Source: Geitlerinema sp. BBD 1991-9 (GTDB lineage: Bacteria; Cyanobacteriota; Cyanobacteriia; Cyanobacteriales; Geitlerinemataceae). Taken from it: 64,000 nucleotides of DNA. A model generated the notes under the pieces. That model worked only from the letters and a program-made list of their open reading frames with translations. It searched no databases and was not told the DNA's origin. The position numbers and the translations under genes were made by a program. Every line of letters begins with the position of its first letter. Position 1 is the first letter of the stretch. The stretch is taken from NCBI GenBank assembly GCA_001657325.1, contig LWRO01000015.1, positions 41,539-105,538 of the forward strand, in the 5' to 3' direction. Below are positions 1 to 9,532 of the stretch, piece after piece.

Positions 1-299
1 CTTGGGTGACGGGTGTGGTTCTCGCCGTCATCACCGTTTCCTTCGGTGTCACGGGATACTCTCTCCCTTGGGATCAAGTGGGTTACTGGGCTGTGAAAAT
101 CGTGAGCGGCGTTCCCGAAGCCATCCCCGTCGTGGGTAGCTTTATGGTGGAAATGCTGCGCGGTGGTACCAGTGTCGGACAATCTACCCTGACCCGCTTC
201 TACAGCCTGCATACCTTCGTGTTGCCTTGGCTGATTGCAGTCTTCATGCTGCTGCACTTCTTAATGATCCGCAAACAAGGGATCTCCGGTCCCTTATAA
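1..299 (+). CDS. petB: Cytochrome b6 (C-terminal part)
   Basis: This is the C-terminal ~98 residues of cytochrome b6, the di-haem membrane subunit of the cytochrome b6f complex that carries electrons between plastoquinol and plastocyanin in the thylakoid. The stretches [30 protein letters not shown] and the ending RKQGISGPL are near-invariant in PetB, and the histidines in SLHTF and LLHFL fit haem-ligand positions. The frame is open from base 3, so the gene starts upstream of the window. petD follows 116 bp downstream in the same direction, the usual cyanobacterial petBD order. Confidence 0.97.
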   Translation, partial: WVTGVVLAVITVSFGVTGYSLPWDQVGYWAVKIVSGVPEAIPVVGSFMVEMLRGGTSVGQSTLTRFYSLHTFVLPWLIAVFMLLHFLMIRKQGISGPL

Positions 300-415
300 T
301 TCCGAAACGTTTGGAAAAAGGGATATTTGCTAGACTATCCCTAATCTAAAATGCTCGTCGGAATTTTATATATCTTCCTTTCAGCTATCCTCGCAGAAGG
401 AGAACACAGTTTACA

Positions 416-898
416 ATGTCCATCCTTAAAAAGCCGGATCTCAGCGATCCTAAACTGCGGGCGAAACTCGCCCAAGGCATGGGTCACAACTACTACGGCG
501 AACCTGCTTGGCCGAACGACCTGCTTTATGTCTTCCCCGTGGTTATTCTGGGGACGATCGCCTGCGTTACAGGCTTAGCCGTCCTCGACCCTGCAATGGT
601 GGGCGAACCCGCCGATCCCTTCGCTACGCCGTTGGAAATTCTGCCGGAATGGTATCTCTATCCGGTGTTCCAGATTCTCCGTGTCGTCCCGAATAAATTG
701 TTGGGAATTGCGTTACAAACGTTGGTTCCTCTGGGCTTGATGACGATTCCGTTCATCGAAAGCATCAACAAATTCCAAAACCCCTTCCGCCGTCCGGTTG
801 CAACAACGGTTTTCCTCTTTGGAACCGCTGTTACGCTGTGGTTGGGTATCGGTGCGACGATGCCGATCGATAAATCTCTGACTCTCGGCTTGTTCTAA
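416..898 (+). CDS. petD: Cytochrome b6f complex subunit IV
   Basis: The 160-residue protein has the full length of PetD. It starts [18 protein letters not shown] and contains the quinol-site signature [13 protein letters not shown] near residue 78, followed by two further hydrophobic segments. With cytochrome b6 it makes the membrane core of the b6f complex. The start ATG at 416 is preceded by an AGAAGGAGAA ribosome-binding site 8-16 bp upstream, which settles the start. It lies 116 bp after petB and is probably co-transcribed with it. Confidence 0.97.
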   Translation: MSILKKPDLSDPKLRAKLAQGMGHNYYGEPAWPNDLLYVFPVVILGTIACVTGLAVLDPAMVGEPADPFATPLEILPEWYLYPVFQILRVVPNKLLGIALQTLVPLGLMTIPFIESINKFQNPFRRPVATTVFLFGTAVTLWLGIGATMPIDKSLTLGLF

Positions 899-1006
899 AT
901 CGGCTGTGAGTTCGGAACAATTTACGCCTGTCAGTTTTTGTTGAAACGCGCCGATGGTGTGGCTGGTAACAAGAATTGATGGGCGTAGTTTTTTGAGAGT
1001 TGATAA

Positions 1007-1198
1007 GGTGGGAGTATAGAAAAATTACTAACGCCCAAATCCTCGCCACCGAACTATCCCTCGGTTTATCGCTTTGATGTTGCAGCGTATCAACAACTTG
1101 TCACAGCCGGAGTTGTGGCGGCAGACGATCGATTGGAACTCATCCAAGATTGTCAGTTCGTCGTTGCTCGATTTGTCCCCGTACAAAAGCCATCGTAG
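1007..1198 (+). pseudogene. Uma2-family (DUF820) N-terminal fragment
   Basis: Between petD and the next gene a short open frame without a start codon encodes a peptide with the pattern SVYRFDVAAYQQLVTAGVV followed by AADDRLELIQ. This matches the N-terminus of the Uma2/DUF820 restriction-endonuclease-like family that is greatly expanded in cyanobacteria. The frame opens after a stop at 1004 and ends at TAG 1196, about 64 codons, where complete members have about 190. The catalytic half is missing, so this is a decayed copy. A single end of the window's MITE-like repeat (GGGTGTATCTCGCTTTT) lies just after it at 1256-1272. Confidence 0.6.
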
Positions 1199-1330
1199 AA
1201 TGTCTGGATGCGACGAACTCAGTCTGTTTTCGACACTTCAGATTGGGTTTGAGTTGGGTGTATCTCGCTTTTGTAGATCGCCGATTCAAAAAAAGTATGT
1301 CTAAGGCTGCTTGCTGTTTTGGGTTTTTTC

Positions 1331-2806
1331 ATGCAAGACTTTCCTCAACCCCTCGATAAAGTTGCCATTTCTTTATCGATCGTCTTACTGGTATTGACAG
1401 GATTGCTATTGCTGGGGGGAGATCGAAGCGTTCCTCGCGTGCGCGATTTCAGTTGGGACGATCGAACGATCTCGGCGGGCGATCGAGCGTTTATCCTCAC
1501 CTTCACGCGACCGATGAACCTCAACAGCGTGGAAGACAATTTATCGATCGATCCTCCCCTACCGGGAAAAATCAGTTGGGCGGGGACGCGCATGGCTTAC
1601 ACCCTCGAATATCCCGCACCTTACGGTTCGGAGTACACCGTGCGACTGACGGGCGCTCGCGATCGATTCACGGAAGCCGACGACGTACAACACCACATCG
1701 ACCCCTTCCAAAACACCTTCCGGACTCGAGATCGTGCGTTTGTCTACTTAGGATCGCAAGAAGACGAGCGGGGACAACTCATGCTCTACAACTTCACCCG
1801 CGACGAAAAAATTCCCCTTACGCCCGCCGATCTGACGGTGATGGACTTTCAACTCTATCCCGACGGCGATCGAGTCTTATTTTCCGCAATCGATCGACAA
1901 AGTCAAGATGCAGGACTGACAGATACGCAAATCTTCACGGTCACAACCGGCTTAGCCGCAAGTGAAACGCGCAAAACTGAAACCCCTGGAAGAGTCAACC
2001 GGATTCTCGACAACGAAACCTATCAAAACCTACAATTTGCCCTATCGCCCGACGGAAGTACCATCGTCGTTCAGCGAGCGAACCGCAAAAATCCCGGTGC
2101 AGACTTCGGATTGTGGGTCGTTCGAGACGATAAAGCACCGCAAAAATTCGAGACGCAACCGGGGGGTGAATTCGCCATCGCACCCAACAGTCGCGAACTG
2201 GCGATCGCTCAAGGTCAAGGAGTCGCTTTACTTTCGATTGCGGACGGGGACGAAGGAAAAGAGCCGTTACAGTTTTTCCCGCAATACGGTCGCATCATGG
2301 GTTTCACCAACGACGGTGGGGCGGCGGTTATGGTGAAATTCAACATCGATTACACCCGATCGATGGTTTTAGTCCCCAATACCGGCGAACCGCAAGAACT
2401 CCTCAAAACGACGGGTTCGATCTTGCAAGCTCAGTTCGATTCCACCGGACGCTATTTATATTGTTTGCTCACGGAACTCATTGAGGGTGAAGAATACGTC
2501 GAACGTCCCTATATTCTGGTTCTCGACTTAGAGACGAAACAGTCGAAAGAACTCTTGCGGTTCGATCGAAGCCCCCTCGATTTACAAATGAGCGTGTCCC
2601 CAGACGGCCAAGCGATCCTGTTCGATCGACTGCTGACGAATCCGCAAGCCATCCGCCCCAACGTTCCGCTTACGAATTCCGGCGAAGCCATCGACAAAAG
2701 CGAGTTATGGGCGTTATTTCCCCTCGTCGATATCGATGGCGAACTCGCCCAGCCTCAGCCCACTCAATTGCCCCTGAACGGCTTCCGCCCTCGTTGGCTA
2801 CCGTGA
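1331..2806 (+). CDS. Membrane-anchored Ig-like/beta-propeller protein
   Basis: The predicted protein of 491 residues begins with a short cytoplasmic tail and one hydrophobic helix (about residues 11-30), so it is probably anchored with its bulk outside the cytoplasm. Residues ~35-130 look like a bacterial Ig-like domain (FILTFTRPMNLNSVEDNLSI pattern). From ~140 on come WD40/TolB-like blades with repeated SPDG or PDGD turns (YPDGDRVLF, SPDGSTIVV, SPDGQAILF). I do not recognise a specific function; binding or structural scaffolding is the usual role of such folds. ATG 1331 is preferred over TTG 1319, four codons upstream. The 3' end is 15 bp from the end of the convergent hydrolase gene. Confidence 0.85.
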   Translation: MQDFPQPLDKVAISLSIVLLVLTGLLLLGGDRSVPRVRDFSWDDRTISAGDRAFILTFTRPMNLNSVEDNLSIDPPLPGKISWAGTRMAYTLEYPAPYGSEYTVRLTGARDRFTEADDVQHHIDPFQNTFRTRDRAFVYLGSQEDERGQLMLYNFTRDEKIPLTPADLTVMDFQLYPDGDRVLFSAIDRQSQDAGLTDTQIFTVTTGLAASETRKTETPGRVNRILDNETYQNLQFALSPDGSTIVVQRANRKNPGADFGLWVVRDDKAPQKFETQPGGEFAIAPNSRELAIAQGQGVALLSIADGDEGKEPLQFFPQYGRIMGFTNDGGAAVMVKFNIDYTRSMVLVPNTGEPQELLKTTGSILQAQFDSTGRYLYCLLTELIEGEEYVERPYILVLDLETKQSKELLRFDRSPLDLQMSVSPDGQAILFDRLLTNPQAIRPNVPLTNSGEAIDKSELWALFPLVDIDGELAQPQPTQLPLNGFRPRWLP

Positions 2807-2821
2807 GCCAGTCGATCGAGG

Positions 2822-3673
2822 TTACGTTGTGGACGAGCGGCGCAAAAAGGGAATTAACGCTTTACCCACGTCTTCCGACCAATGCTCTTGGGGATAATGC
2901 GCTGCTTCCTCGAGGCGCACGAACTGACCGTTTTCGAGTTCGTTAGCGAAGGCTTTCGCCGGTTCGACAGACAGCCAAGGATCGAGAACGCCCCAAACCA
3001 CGAGACTGGGTTGCGTCCACTGGCGAAATCCGTTATCAATTTCTGCCATCGCGCTTTTTAATTGCAGGTTTTGCAACGTGTACAGTAACGCTCGACCGGC
3101 ATCGGAACTTTTCAACCAGGGACGGCGATATACATCGAGATCTTCATCGGGAATCACAAAGCCGCTGCCTTTTTCCAAGGTTCGATCGACCAATAGCGGA
3201 TCTTGCGTCATCATATCCCCGACAAAGGGCAAACTCATCTGTTTGAACGTCCAAGGTAACGTTGCGTCTGGCGAAACGGGAGCGTTGAGAACGGCAATGC
3301 GATCGACTCGATCGGGATATCTCAAAGCGTATTGCAAGCCCACCGATCCTAAAAATCCTTGTACGACCAAAGACACTCGATCGAGTTCCAGCGCGTCGAG
3401 AAACGCACCCAGCGCTTCAACAAACGCATCGGGGGTGTAAGCGAACTCTCGTTTTTCCGGCTTGCTCGATCGACCGTACCCCAACCAATCTGGCGCAACG
3501 CCGCGTACCCCCTGACTGGCGAGTTCGGGCATAATTGCACTCCAGCTATACCCGAGAGAGGGAATACCGTGTAAGAATACCGCAGTCGGTACGTCAGGTG
3601 GATTGACGGGGTTTGCTTCGCGATAAAACCAATCCCAAGATCCGACAGTAATAATTTTTTCTTCAACAGCCAC
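2822..3673 (-). CDS. Alpha/beta-fold hydrolase-like protein, nucleophile absent
   Basis: The 283-residue protein has the alpha/beta-hydrolase layout of the haloalkane dehalogenase/epoxide hydrolase branch: FLHGIPS oxyanion loop at residues 33-39, DWLGYGRSS at 62-70, a cap region, WGVLDPWL with the acid-position Asp, and AAHYPQEHW with the histidine. At the nucleophile elbow, where active members have Asp or Ser (VVQDWGG, GHSMGG), it reads VVQGFLGS, with Gly106 at the catalytic position. Unless another residue substitutes, it should not work by the normal mechanism. The start is GTG at 3673. It is transcribed convergently with the beta-propeller gene and appears monocistronic. Confidence 0.85.
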   Translation of the reverse strand: MAVEEKIITVGSWDWFYREANPVNPPDVPTAVFLHGIPSLGYSWSAIMPELASQGVRGVAPDWLGYGRSSKPEKREFAYTPDAFVEALGAFLDALELDRVSLVVQGFLGSVGLQYALRYPDRVDRIAVLNAPVSPDATLPWTFKQMSLPFVGDMMTQDPLLVDRTLEKGSGFVIPDEDLDVYRRPWLKSSDAGRALLYTLQNLQLKSAMAEIDNGFRQWTQPSLVVWGVLDPWLSVEPAKAFANELENGQFVRLEEAAHYPQEHWSEDVGKALIPFLRRSSTT

Positions 3674-3880
3674 AGTTTTTCGGTTCGATCTTAAACGTTT
3701 GCAAAAAGTTCTCAGTTCACGAGTTATATCACTTTTCGCGAAGTTCGATCGAAGAAGAGAGCGAGGGCCAAGACACCATAAGAGAGGCGATCGCTCCAGA
3801 AACAGTGCAGGTTAGGGCATGTCGTCAGTTCGGGGAGCAGAGGCTTGGCGCAAGGATTGACAGCCCGGACGCTGAGTTGA

Positions 3881-4744
3881 CTATGTCTTAGCCGTGACGA
3901 CGTACCACATTCGATCGGGCAGTGTCCGCCTTCTCAGAAATGTCTCCTCTAGATCGCCTTGTTGTAAAACTTCGATATTCTGAAAACCTTTCTCTCTCAA
4001 CCACGATTCCATTTCATCGGCATACATTCCAAAGCGATAAGGCTCGCCAATTTCCACAAGTCGATCGATATTTGAATGTATGCCTGGGATCGCGTGGTTC
4101 TTAAACGTCATGAGTGGCGAACAGCAATCAAATACAAAAACTGAAGACGGAGTCATTATATCTTCGATCCAGTCCAGCATATTGGAAACAATCTCTTTTT
4201 CTAAATAGTAACTAACGCCTTGCCAGATGTAAATTGTTGGGATTTTCCTGTTAAATCCATGTGCGAAAATATTATCGAGCTGGTCTAGATTGAAATTGCC
4301 AGGAATTAGCGATAATTCCTGAGGAATCTGGCCGATTTGTGCCAGTAAGCATTTTTTCTTATCGTCGATTGTCTCGGGTAAATCAACTTCAAATGTCTTG
4401 ACTGAGTTGTCTCGAATGGATGCAAGACGAAAAAATCTCGTATCGTAACCAGAACCGAGTAAGAGAAGCTGTTTGCATCCAGTGGCGATAGAGGATTCAA
4501 TGACTTCGTCGCCGTATTTCTCTCTGAGGATTACATACCAGTAAGCAATTTGTTGAAAGTGTTCCGTTTCGTCTTTTGGCTCAGATTTCATATTGGGAGG
4601 GTTGGTTTTTAATCTGTCAATTAAAGATCGATCGAAAAACCAATGAAGGCAACCGTCAACAAAAAGAGTATCGTCTTGAAATTGATGTATAAGTTTTAGT
4701 AATGCGGTTCCTTTGTTTGTGGAATTAAGCCATTCAATATTCAT
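3881..4744 (-). CDS. SAM-dependent methyltransferase, leucine carboxyl methyltransferase type
   Basis: The 287-residue protein has the class I SAM-binding fold of the LCM/PPM1 (TIGR00027-like) family: motif I is LLLGSGYDTRFFR at residues 94-106, the acidic motif is FEVDLPE near 120, and IWQGVSYYLE near 175 is the typical post-II motif. Members O-methylate carboxyl groups or small polyketide-type metabolites; the substrate cannot be read from sequence. The start ATG at 4744 is clear. It stands alone between the hydrolase and a long gap. Its base composition is more AT-rich than its neighbours, which may mean later acquisition (inference). Confidence 0.85.
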   Translation of the reverse strand: MNIEWLNSTNKGTALLKLIHQFQDDTLFVDGCLHWFFDRSLIDRLKTNPPNMKSEPKDETEHFQQIAYWYVILREKYGDEVIESSIATGCKQLLLLGSGYDTRFFRLASIRDNSVKTFEVDLPETIDDKKKCLLAQIGQIPQELSLIPGNFNLDQLDNIFAHGFNRKIPTIYIWQGVSYYLEKEIVSNMLDWIEDIMTPSSVFVFDCCSPLMTFKNHAIPGIHSNIDRLVEIGEPYRFGMYADEMESWLREKGFQNIEVLQQGDLEETFLRRRTLPDRMWYVVTAKT

Positions 4745-5162
4745 GTTTTTTATCTATCTTTCTAAAGACTAAACTACCAAGACATTCATCGTGCTGAGCT
4801 ACTTAACATTTTGATTTTAACTTGTCAGCCTAAAAAATGCCATCTACAGTTAAACGACTAAGCTAAGGTTTCTGAAGAGAGTTGTAGACTATAAGTAACC
4901 GCCCCGCGATCCGAATAGACATTGGCTTCGAGAATTGGTTAAGCTGTTCGACATTCAAATTGCACAGTGCCAAATTCAAACGCCTATCACAATGGGGCTT
5001 ACAGGACTAGAAATATGCAGTCCAAGAGTCGAATAGCTTATGGACACCTCGAAAAATTGATTCTGGCTCAAAATTCAATGGCTGAAACCCTTAAAATCTC
5101 GTTTTTGATTCTCGATAGTAGAGCCTATTTCTCAATAAGCTTGAATCGATCGAGGTACCCTT
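4745..5162. other. Intergenic, no gene recognised
   Basis: This 418-bp stretch between divergent methyltransferase and GNAT genes is AT-rich and shows no open frame with recognisable protein features. It should contain the promoters of both flanking genes, but I could not pick out a convincing promoter pair. Confidence 0.5.
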
Positions 5163-6320
5163 ATGCAGCTTTCATTTCCGAAGATCGAACTACCTGCCGA
5201 TCGAGAACAGCTCGTTCGTTGGCTCTCTAGTGAAACCTGGCCGTTTCATATCAGCGAGCAGCTCAGCCGAGAAGTTGTCTTGGGATGGATTCAAGACGGG
5301 ATATTCACTGGCACCGATCGCCAGACTTTTTGGATTGTTGCTGACTCGAATCAGCGGGTGGGGCTAATTCGCCTCTTTGACCTGGATGACATCGAGGATG
5401 GCTACCCATTCTTCGACTTAAGGATAAAGGCTGCCTACCGAGAACAGGGCATTGGTCAGCAAGCATTACAATGGCTAACTCGCTATCTGTTTGAAACCTG
5501 GCCGCAGCTCAAACGTATTGCTGGGACGACTCGGGAAGACAATTTGTCGATGCGGCACGTCTTTCGCAAATGTGGGTACGTCAAAGAAGGACACTTTCGG
5601 AAGGACTGGCCGACCGCTGAGGGGCAACGGTACGACACGATCCAGTACGCCATCCTACGGGAGGATTGGGTAAACCAAACCGTCACCCCCGTAAATTGGA
5701 ACGATGACGGCGATCTTCTCTGGAAAATTCGACCTTACCGACAAGAAGATGAAGTGCAGTGGCTGCGCTGTCGCCTCCTAGCCTTTCTCGATACAGCTTA
5801 TTTCGACAACGTACTACGGGCAAAAGAACGTTACGCTAACCCTGCGATCGAACTGGTGGCAGAACTCGATCGAAAAATTGTTGGTCTCATCGACATCGAA
5901 TGTGAAGAGGAGCCGGGAACGGTCTGCTCGCCATCGTCCGATCCAGCGATAACGGGCAAAGCGGGTATGATTTGGCATATTGCAGTTCATCCGGACTTTC
6001 GCCGTCGAGGGATTGGCAGAGCCTTGCTACAAGCTGCAGTTTCGATCGCGAAACAGTCTCGTATTCAGCGATTGGAAGCTTGGACGCGAGACGACGTACC
6101 AACTCAACAATGGTACGACGCTCAGGGATTTCAGAAAGTTGAGACCTACTTTCACGTTTACGTGCAAGACGATGAAGTAGAAGGTTGTATGAGCAGTCAT
6201 GTTCCTGGACTGAAGCCAAGATCTGTCTTTGCTCACTATCAGGGAGAGAATACCCGCCACATCGAACGACAATTTCGCCGCGTACACAGCTGCAATCGAT
6301 ACGATTTGTCTCTGATTTAA
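5163..6320 (+). CDS. Tandem GNAT acetyltransferase (two-domain fusion)
   Basis: The 385-residue protein contains two GNAT N-acetyltransferase domains. The first (about 1-180) is RimJ/RimL-like: an acetyl-CoA loop YREQGIGQQAL near 95-105 and the end motif VFRKCGYVKEGHFRKDW. The second (about 190-350) has the motif A signature HPDFRRRGIGRALLQAA near 278-295 and the ending WYDAQGFQKVETYF. Both keep the R/Q-x-x-G-x-G/A CoA loop, so both may be active. Targets could be ribosomal proteins, antibiotics or small molecules; this cannot be told from sequence. The last ~40 residues after the second domain are low in conserved features. Confidence 0.88.
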   Translation: MQLSFPKIELPADREQLVRWLSSETWPFHISEQLSREVVLGWIQDGIFTGTDRQTFWIVADSNQRVGLIRLFDLDDIEDGYPFFDLRIKAAYREQGIGQQALQWLTRYLFETWPQLKRIAGTTREDNLSMRHVFRKCGYVKEGHFRKDWPTAEGQRYDTIQYAILREDWVNQTVTPVNWNDDGDLLWKIRPYRQEDEVQWLRCRLLAFLDTAYFDNVLRAKERYANPAIELVAELDRKIVGLIDIECEEEPGTVCSPSSDPAITGKAGMIWHIAVHPDFRRRGIGRALLQAAVSIAKQSRIQRLEAWTRDDVPTQQWYDAQGFQKVETYFHVYVQDDEVEGCMSSHVPGLKPRSVFAHYQGENTRHIERQFRRVHSCNRYDLSLI

Positions 6321-6474
6321 CGCGCGAGCGCTCGGTGGTGACAGCTGTCACCAAAGCTTCTTCGTTTCGATCGCCAGTCGGACACCTGAAACGTCATGCC
6401 GAACAACCCGAACGAGTCACCGTGACGACTGCGAGATGGGAAGATACTAAAACTATCGAGTTCAGTCCAGCGCG

Positions 6475-6690
6475 ATGTTCCCTCAACTCCAACTTCTCCC
6501 CGGTGCCATCTCTGACATTCTCGCTTCCGTGACAGAAACTGGATATCTCACCGTTGCCGATCGTTACGGGTTGATGGCTGCAACGCTCGATGACACCCTT
6601 GACGAGATCGATCGACGCTCTGCTAACCGCCTCCTGCGAGCTGTCCTGCACGGACGGGTACAGTTGGTTGACGAGCTGTGCTTGGCTTGA
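6475..6690 (+). CDS. Small conserved cyanobacterial protein
   Basis: This 71-residue protein has the pattern ISDILASVTETGYLTVADRYGL followed by a helical, acidic second half with RLLRAVLHGRVQLVDEL. I recall similar small proteins of unknown function in many cyanobacteria, always with the TGYLTxADRYGL core. No transmembrane segment, cysteine pair or nucleic-acid motif is visible; two amphipathic helices are likely. The ATG at 6475 has no strong ribosome-binding site. It stands alone between the GNAT gene and a 400-bp gap. Function unknown. Confidence 0.7.
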   Translation: MFPQLQLLPGAISDILASVTETGYLTVADRYGLMAATLDDTLDEIDRRSANRLLRAVLHGRVQLVDELCLA

Positions 6691-7102
6691 ACTCGAATCG
6701 ATTTTTTGATGTAATGCACGGTTGTGATTGGCACGTTCGAGAAATCCTGGTACTGTCGTAATTTGAAAGCTGGACAAGAGGCTGGAAGAAACGATCGCAA
6801 TAGCTTTTAGATTTGTTAACCGATCGATTTTCAATATTCGAGCTTGTTAATCAGATCGAAAAAAGTCAACATATATTGAAAAGATAATGAATTTACGTTT
6901 TTTGGAAAAGAAAAAACTGTGCGTATCAAGCAAGAAGTTCTTCTCTTGACGAGTGCGAGGCTTTATATCAAACGAGAATTGCAAATTAATTTATAGGGTA
7001 TCCTATTTTAAAAGTTTCGTCGTTTTGTGGTTTAAGTTTGGTGTTGCCGGTTTTTGGTTCTTGCTTTTTAATAGAAATAGAGCGCTTGGCAGGATCGCAG
7101 CA

Positions 7103-7723
7103 ATGCTTTTTGGGCTTCAATTTAACAGGTGTTCGAGAATAGAGATCGAGGAAAATTCCAGTACCTCAACATTTTCGTCTCCCCTTCTACCCCTCTTGCT
7201 ATTGGGATCGATCGTGTTGTCCCCTGGGGTGGAAGCCGTCCAAGTTGCTGACGGAACCGTTTATTTCGATCGACCACCGACCCTCGTCAGTGCCAGTACG
7301 ACCTTTGACGGGGTGCGCGACTGGAATTCAACGTATTTTTTTACCCTCGATCTTCCTGAAGATGCAGGAGAGTCGTTACGACAGATTTCGATCGTGCAAC
7401 ACGAACGGCTCGACCCGAACTTGCGGTATCGTCTCGACGACAGCTACAGTTTCGAGGGAACGCGGCGCAACCGAGGTGAAAACATCGCACTCGGAAACGT
7501 TGCCCACGACGAAGATACACAAACCGTCACCATCACCTTCGAGCCGCCCGTCGAACCTGGAACCACCTTGACGGTCGCCTTGCGCCCCATTCGCAATCCC
7601 ATATTTTCCGGCGTGTATCTGTTTGGCGTGACCGCTTATCCTGATGGAGATCGAGCCTACGGTCAGTTTCTCGGCTTCGGACGGTTGCACTTTTACAGCA
7701 GCGATCGATTCGGTTGGTGGTAA
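7103..7723 (+). CDS. DUF2808 domain protein, exported
   Basis: The conserved part begins [17 protein letters not shown] and continues through [32 protein letters not shown] and [14 protein letters not shown] to a tyrosine-rich end, the hallmark of the DUF2808 family found in cyanobacteria. A hydrophobic segment [14 protein letters not shown] followed by VEA suggests a signal peptide, so the protein is probably periplasmic or cell-wall located. The start is uncertain: ATG at 7103 gives 206 residues, GTG at 6953 would add 50 residues without family similarity. Function unknown. Confidence 0.85.
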   Translation: MLFGLQFNRCSRIEIEENSSTSTFSSPLLPLLLLGSIVLSPGVEAVQVADGTVYFDRPPTLVSASTTFDGVRDWNSTYFFTLDLPEDAGESLRQISIVQHERLDPNLRYRLDDSYSFEGTRRNRGENIALGNVAHDEDTQTVTITFEPPVEPGTTLTVALRPIRNPIFSGVYLFGVTAYPDGDRAYGQFLGFGRLHFYSSDRFGWW

Positions 7724-7820
7724 TTTCTCGTTGCCTTTGAATTGCCTCTTTTCACACTGGAGCAAAATCGCTTATCATAGGAGTTTGGTATCTTGCACGC
7801 GAGAACAAACAAATTCGCTC

Positions 7821-8123
7821 ATGGCTAAGAAAAGTGCGATCGAGCGCCACAAAAAGCGCAAAAAATTAGTTGAGAAATACGCCGAAAAACGGGCAGAACT
7901 GAAAGAACAGTTCCGAGTTGCGCCCAATCAAGCGGAGAAAATGGAAATTCACCGCAAATTGCAGCAATTACCTCGCAATAGCTCGAGAACGCGGTTCAAA
8001 AACCGCTGCTGGGCGACGGGTCGTCCGAGAGGCTACTATCGCGATTTCGGGCTGTGCCGCAATATGCTGCGCGAAATGGCTCACCAGGGTTTACTCCCGG
8101 GTGTCGTCAAATCGAGCTGGTAA
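7821..8123 (+). CDS. rpsN: 30S ribosomal protein S14
   Basis: The 100-residue protein is a full-length zinc-free S14: a lysine-rich N-terminus ([17 protein letters not shown]), the central [23 protein letters not shown] motif split over residues 57-80, and the ending [17 protein letters not shown]. It lacks the CxxC pair of the zinc-binding S14 form. S14 assembles late into the head of the small subunit and contacts 16S rRNA. It is a lone gene here, as is usual in cyanobacteria where rpsN is outside the large ribosomal operon. ATG at 7821 fits the family start. Confidence 0.97.
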   Translation: MAKKSAIERHKKRKKLVEKYAEKRAELKEQFRVAPNQAEKMEIHRKLQQLPRNSSRTRFKNRCWATGRPRGYYRDFGLCRNMLREMAHQGLLPGVVKSSW

Positions 8124-8255
8124 GCACCAGGTGAGGAGATGACTGGGTGTGTACAGTGGAGCGTGAAGGGCGAAGCGTGAAGAGTTGAAACAGTTTTTCG
8201 TTTGTTCTCATCACCTCATCATCACCTCACGTCATTACCCTCTCATCTCATCACT

Positions 8256-8600
8256 TTATTCTCCACAACAGCGTTCGATACCCAAACTATCGAGAAGTAG
8301 GTCGCTGACTGCATTGGCAACGGCGAACTCTCCATAAAAGCTTTGTGAAAAATCAAATGCCTGCATTTCCGTCACGATCGCGAGAACGAGCGCTCCAACA
8401 TCGTTTTCTCCTTCCATTCGATGACGGACGTAAACGTTGGCAGCGCGTTCTGCAATATCTCGATTAATGGTTTCAGGGAGAAACTCCTCGTCCAGCCACT
8501 TGTGCAGCGTAGCTGTTAACCACTTTCCTTCCTGGCTCGGGTTTTTGGCAGGAGGTAGGGTGACTGGTGGAATCGGTTGTGGTGCGTTCGACTCAGACAC
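8256..8600 (-). CDS. Conserved cyanobacterial hypothetical protein
   Basis: The conserved body WLTATLHKWLDEEFLPE, AERAANVYVRHRMEGENDVG, LVLAIVTEMQAFDFSQSF and LLDSLGIERCCG matches a protein of unknown function that I recall from many cyanobacteria. It looks soluble and helical with a C-terminal Cys pair. The start is unclear: GTG 8600 (114 residues) is chosen because upstream codons run through a tandem copy of the 16-mer CACTATCGTGTCTGAG (both copies within 8585-8628), so the ATG at 8648 would include repeat-derived residues. It is convergent with rpsN. Confidence 0.75.
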   Translation of the reverse strand: MSESNAPQPIPPVTLPPAKNPSQEGKWLTATLHKWLDEEFLPETINRDIAERAANVYVRHRMEGENDVGALVLAIVTEMQAFDFSQSFYGEFAVANAVSDLLLDSLGIERCCGE

Positions 8601-8804
8601 GATAGTGAAACTCAGACACGATAGTGAGACGTGTAGTAGCATACCCAAGATATAACACGATGCTCCGATCTCGCTCGTTTCCCGGATTCACCTCACGTTG
8701 ACAGAAGACGATCGAGTTTTCATCCTTCGCTGTATCTTGTTTTTAGAGCCGTGTCAATTCTCTGAGAATTCTCAGAGCTACCCCCACTGTTGCCATCGAG
8801 TGCT

Positions 8805-9395
8805 ATGGATTTAGACATTTCAACCATTGTCTCTGGATACGCACAGGGATATTTTTTGATGGCCAGCGAGAGTAATGGCGACACTTCGGACAGTTTGGGA
8901 TGGTACAGCAGTCGAGAGCGAGCCTTAGTACCCCTAGACGATCGATTTCACTATCCTAAGTCCCTGCGCCGCGTCCTCAACCAGAATCGCTTTCGTGTTG
9001 CAGTCGATCGAGATTTCCCTGCTGTTGTTGAAGGATGTGCCAACCGTGAAACGACTTGGATTTCTCCGCAACTCAAACAAATCTATTTAACCCTCAATCA
9101 AGCTGGGTGGGCGCATAGTTTCGAGGCTTGGGAAGGCGATCGATTGGCGGGTGGAATTTTGGGGATCGTTATCGGCGGTGCGTTTATCGGCGAGTCGATG
9201 TTCTATCAAGTCCCCGATGGGTCGAAAGTTGCTATGGTGAAGTTGGTAGAACACTTGCGAAACCGAAATTTCTTGCTGTTTGACGCACAATTGAACAATC
9301 CTCATTTGGCACGATTTGGCACTTATACTGTCAGTGAACGGGAGTACCAAAAGCTTTTATACAAGGCATTGCAACGTCAGTGTAAACTATTTTAA
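8805..9395 (+). CDS. aat: Leucyl/phenylalanyl-tRNA--protein transferase
   Basis: Aat transfers Leu or Phe from aminoacyl-tRNA to proteins with N-terminal Arg or Lys, marking them for ClpS/ClpAP-type degradation in the N-degron pathway. The core is recognisable: [27 protein letters not shown], then [21 protein letters not shown], then [25 protein letters not shown] (each quoted stretch in parts of residues 85-190). At 196 residues it is shorter than E. coli Aat (~234), and the N-terminal domain is reduced and divergent. ATG at 8805 is chosen over a TTG five codons upstream. Confidence 0.85.
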   Translation: MDLDISTIVSGYAQGYFLMASESNGDTSDSLGWYSSRERALVPLDDRFHYPKSLRRVLNQNRFRVAVDRDFPAVVEGCANRETTWISPQLKQIYLTLNQAGWAHSFEAWEGDRLAGGILGIVIGGAFIGESMFYQVPDGSKVAMVKLVEHLRNRNFLLFDAQLNNPHLARFGTYTVSEREYQKLLYKALQRQCKLF

Positions 9396-9463
9396 ATGAT
9401 TCTATTGGAGTTTTCGGTTCTGTTGGGGTTGGGCTGCAACGGGTATCAACCAGTCACCTTTTA

Positions 9464-9532
9464 CAGTGAGCAGTGAGCAGTGAGCAGTGAGCAGTGAGCA
9501 GTTACCAGTTATCAGTTATCAGTCGTCAGTGG
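9464..9532. repeat. Heptanucleotide tandem repeat (CAGTGAG)n
   Basis: About five head-to-tail copies of CAGTGAG run from 9464, followed by degenerate heptamers of the type TCAGTTA and TCAGTCG. The same heptamer, in the opposite orientation, makes the large array at 36962-37187, and a shorter copy lies at 51485-51522. This is the class of short tandemly repeated repetitive (STRR) sequence known from filamentous cyanobacteria. Confidence 0.9.

Noticed and set aside
4967..5230. An 87-codon frame before the double GNAT gene.
   Set aside because: It overlaps the GNAT start in another phase and has no ribosome-binding site or known pattern.
6394..6834. A 146-codon minus-strand frame opposite the small conserved gene at 6475.
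   Set aside because: The plus-strand gene has a recognisable cyanobacterial pattern; the antisense frame has Ser/Leu-rich content typical of shadow frames.
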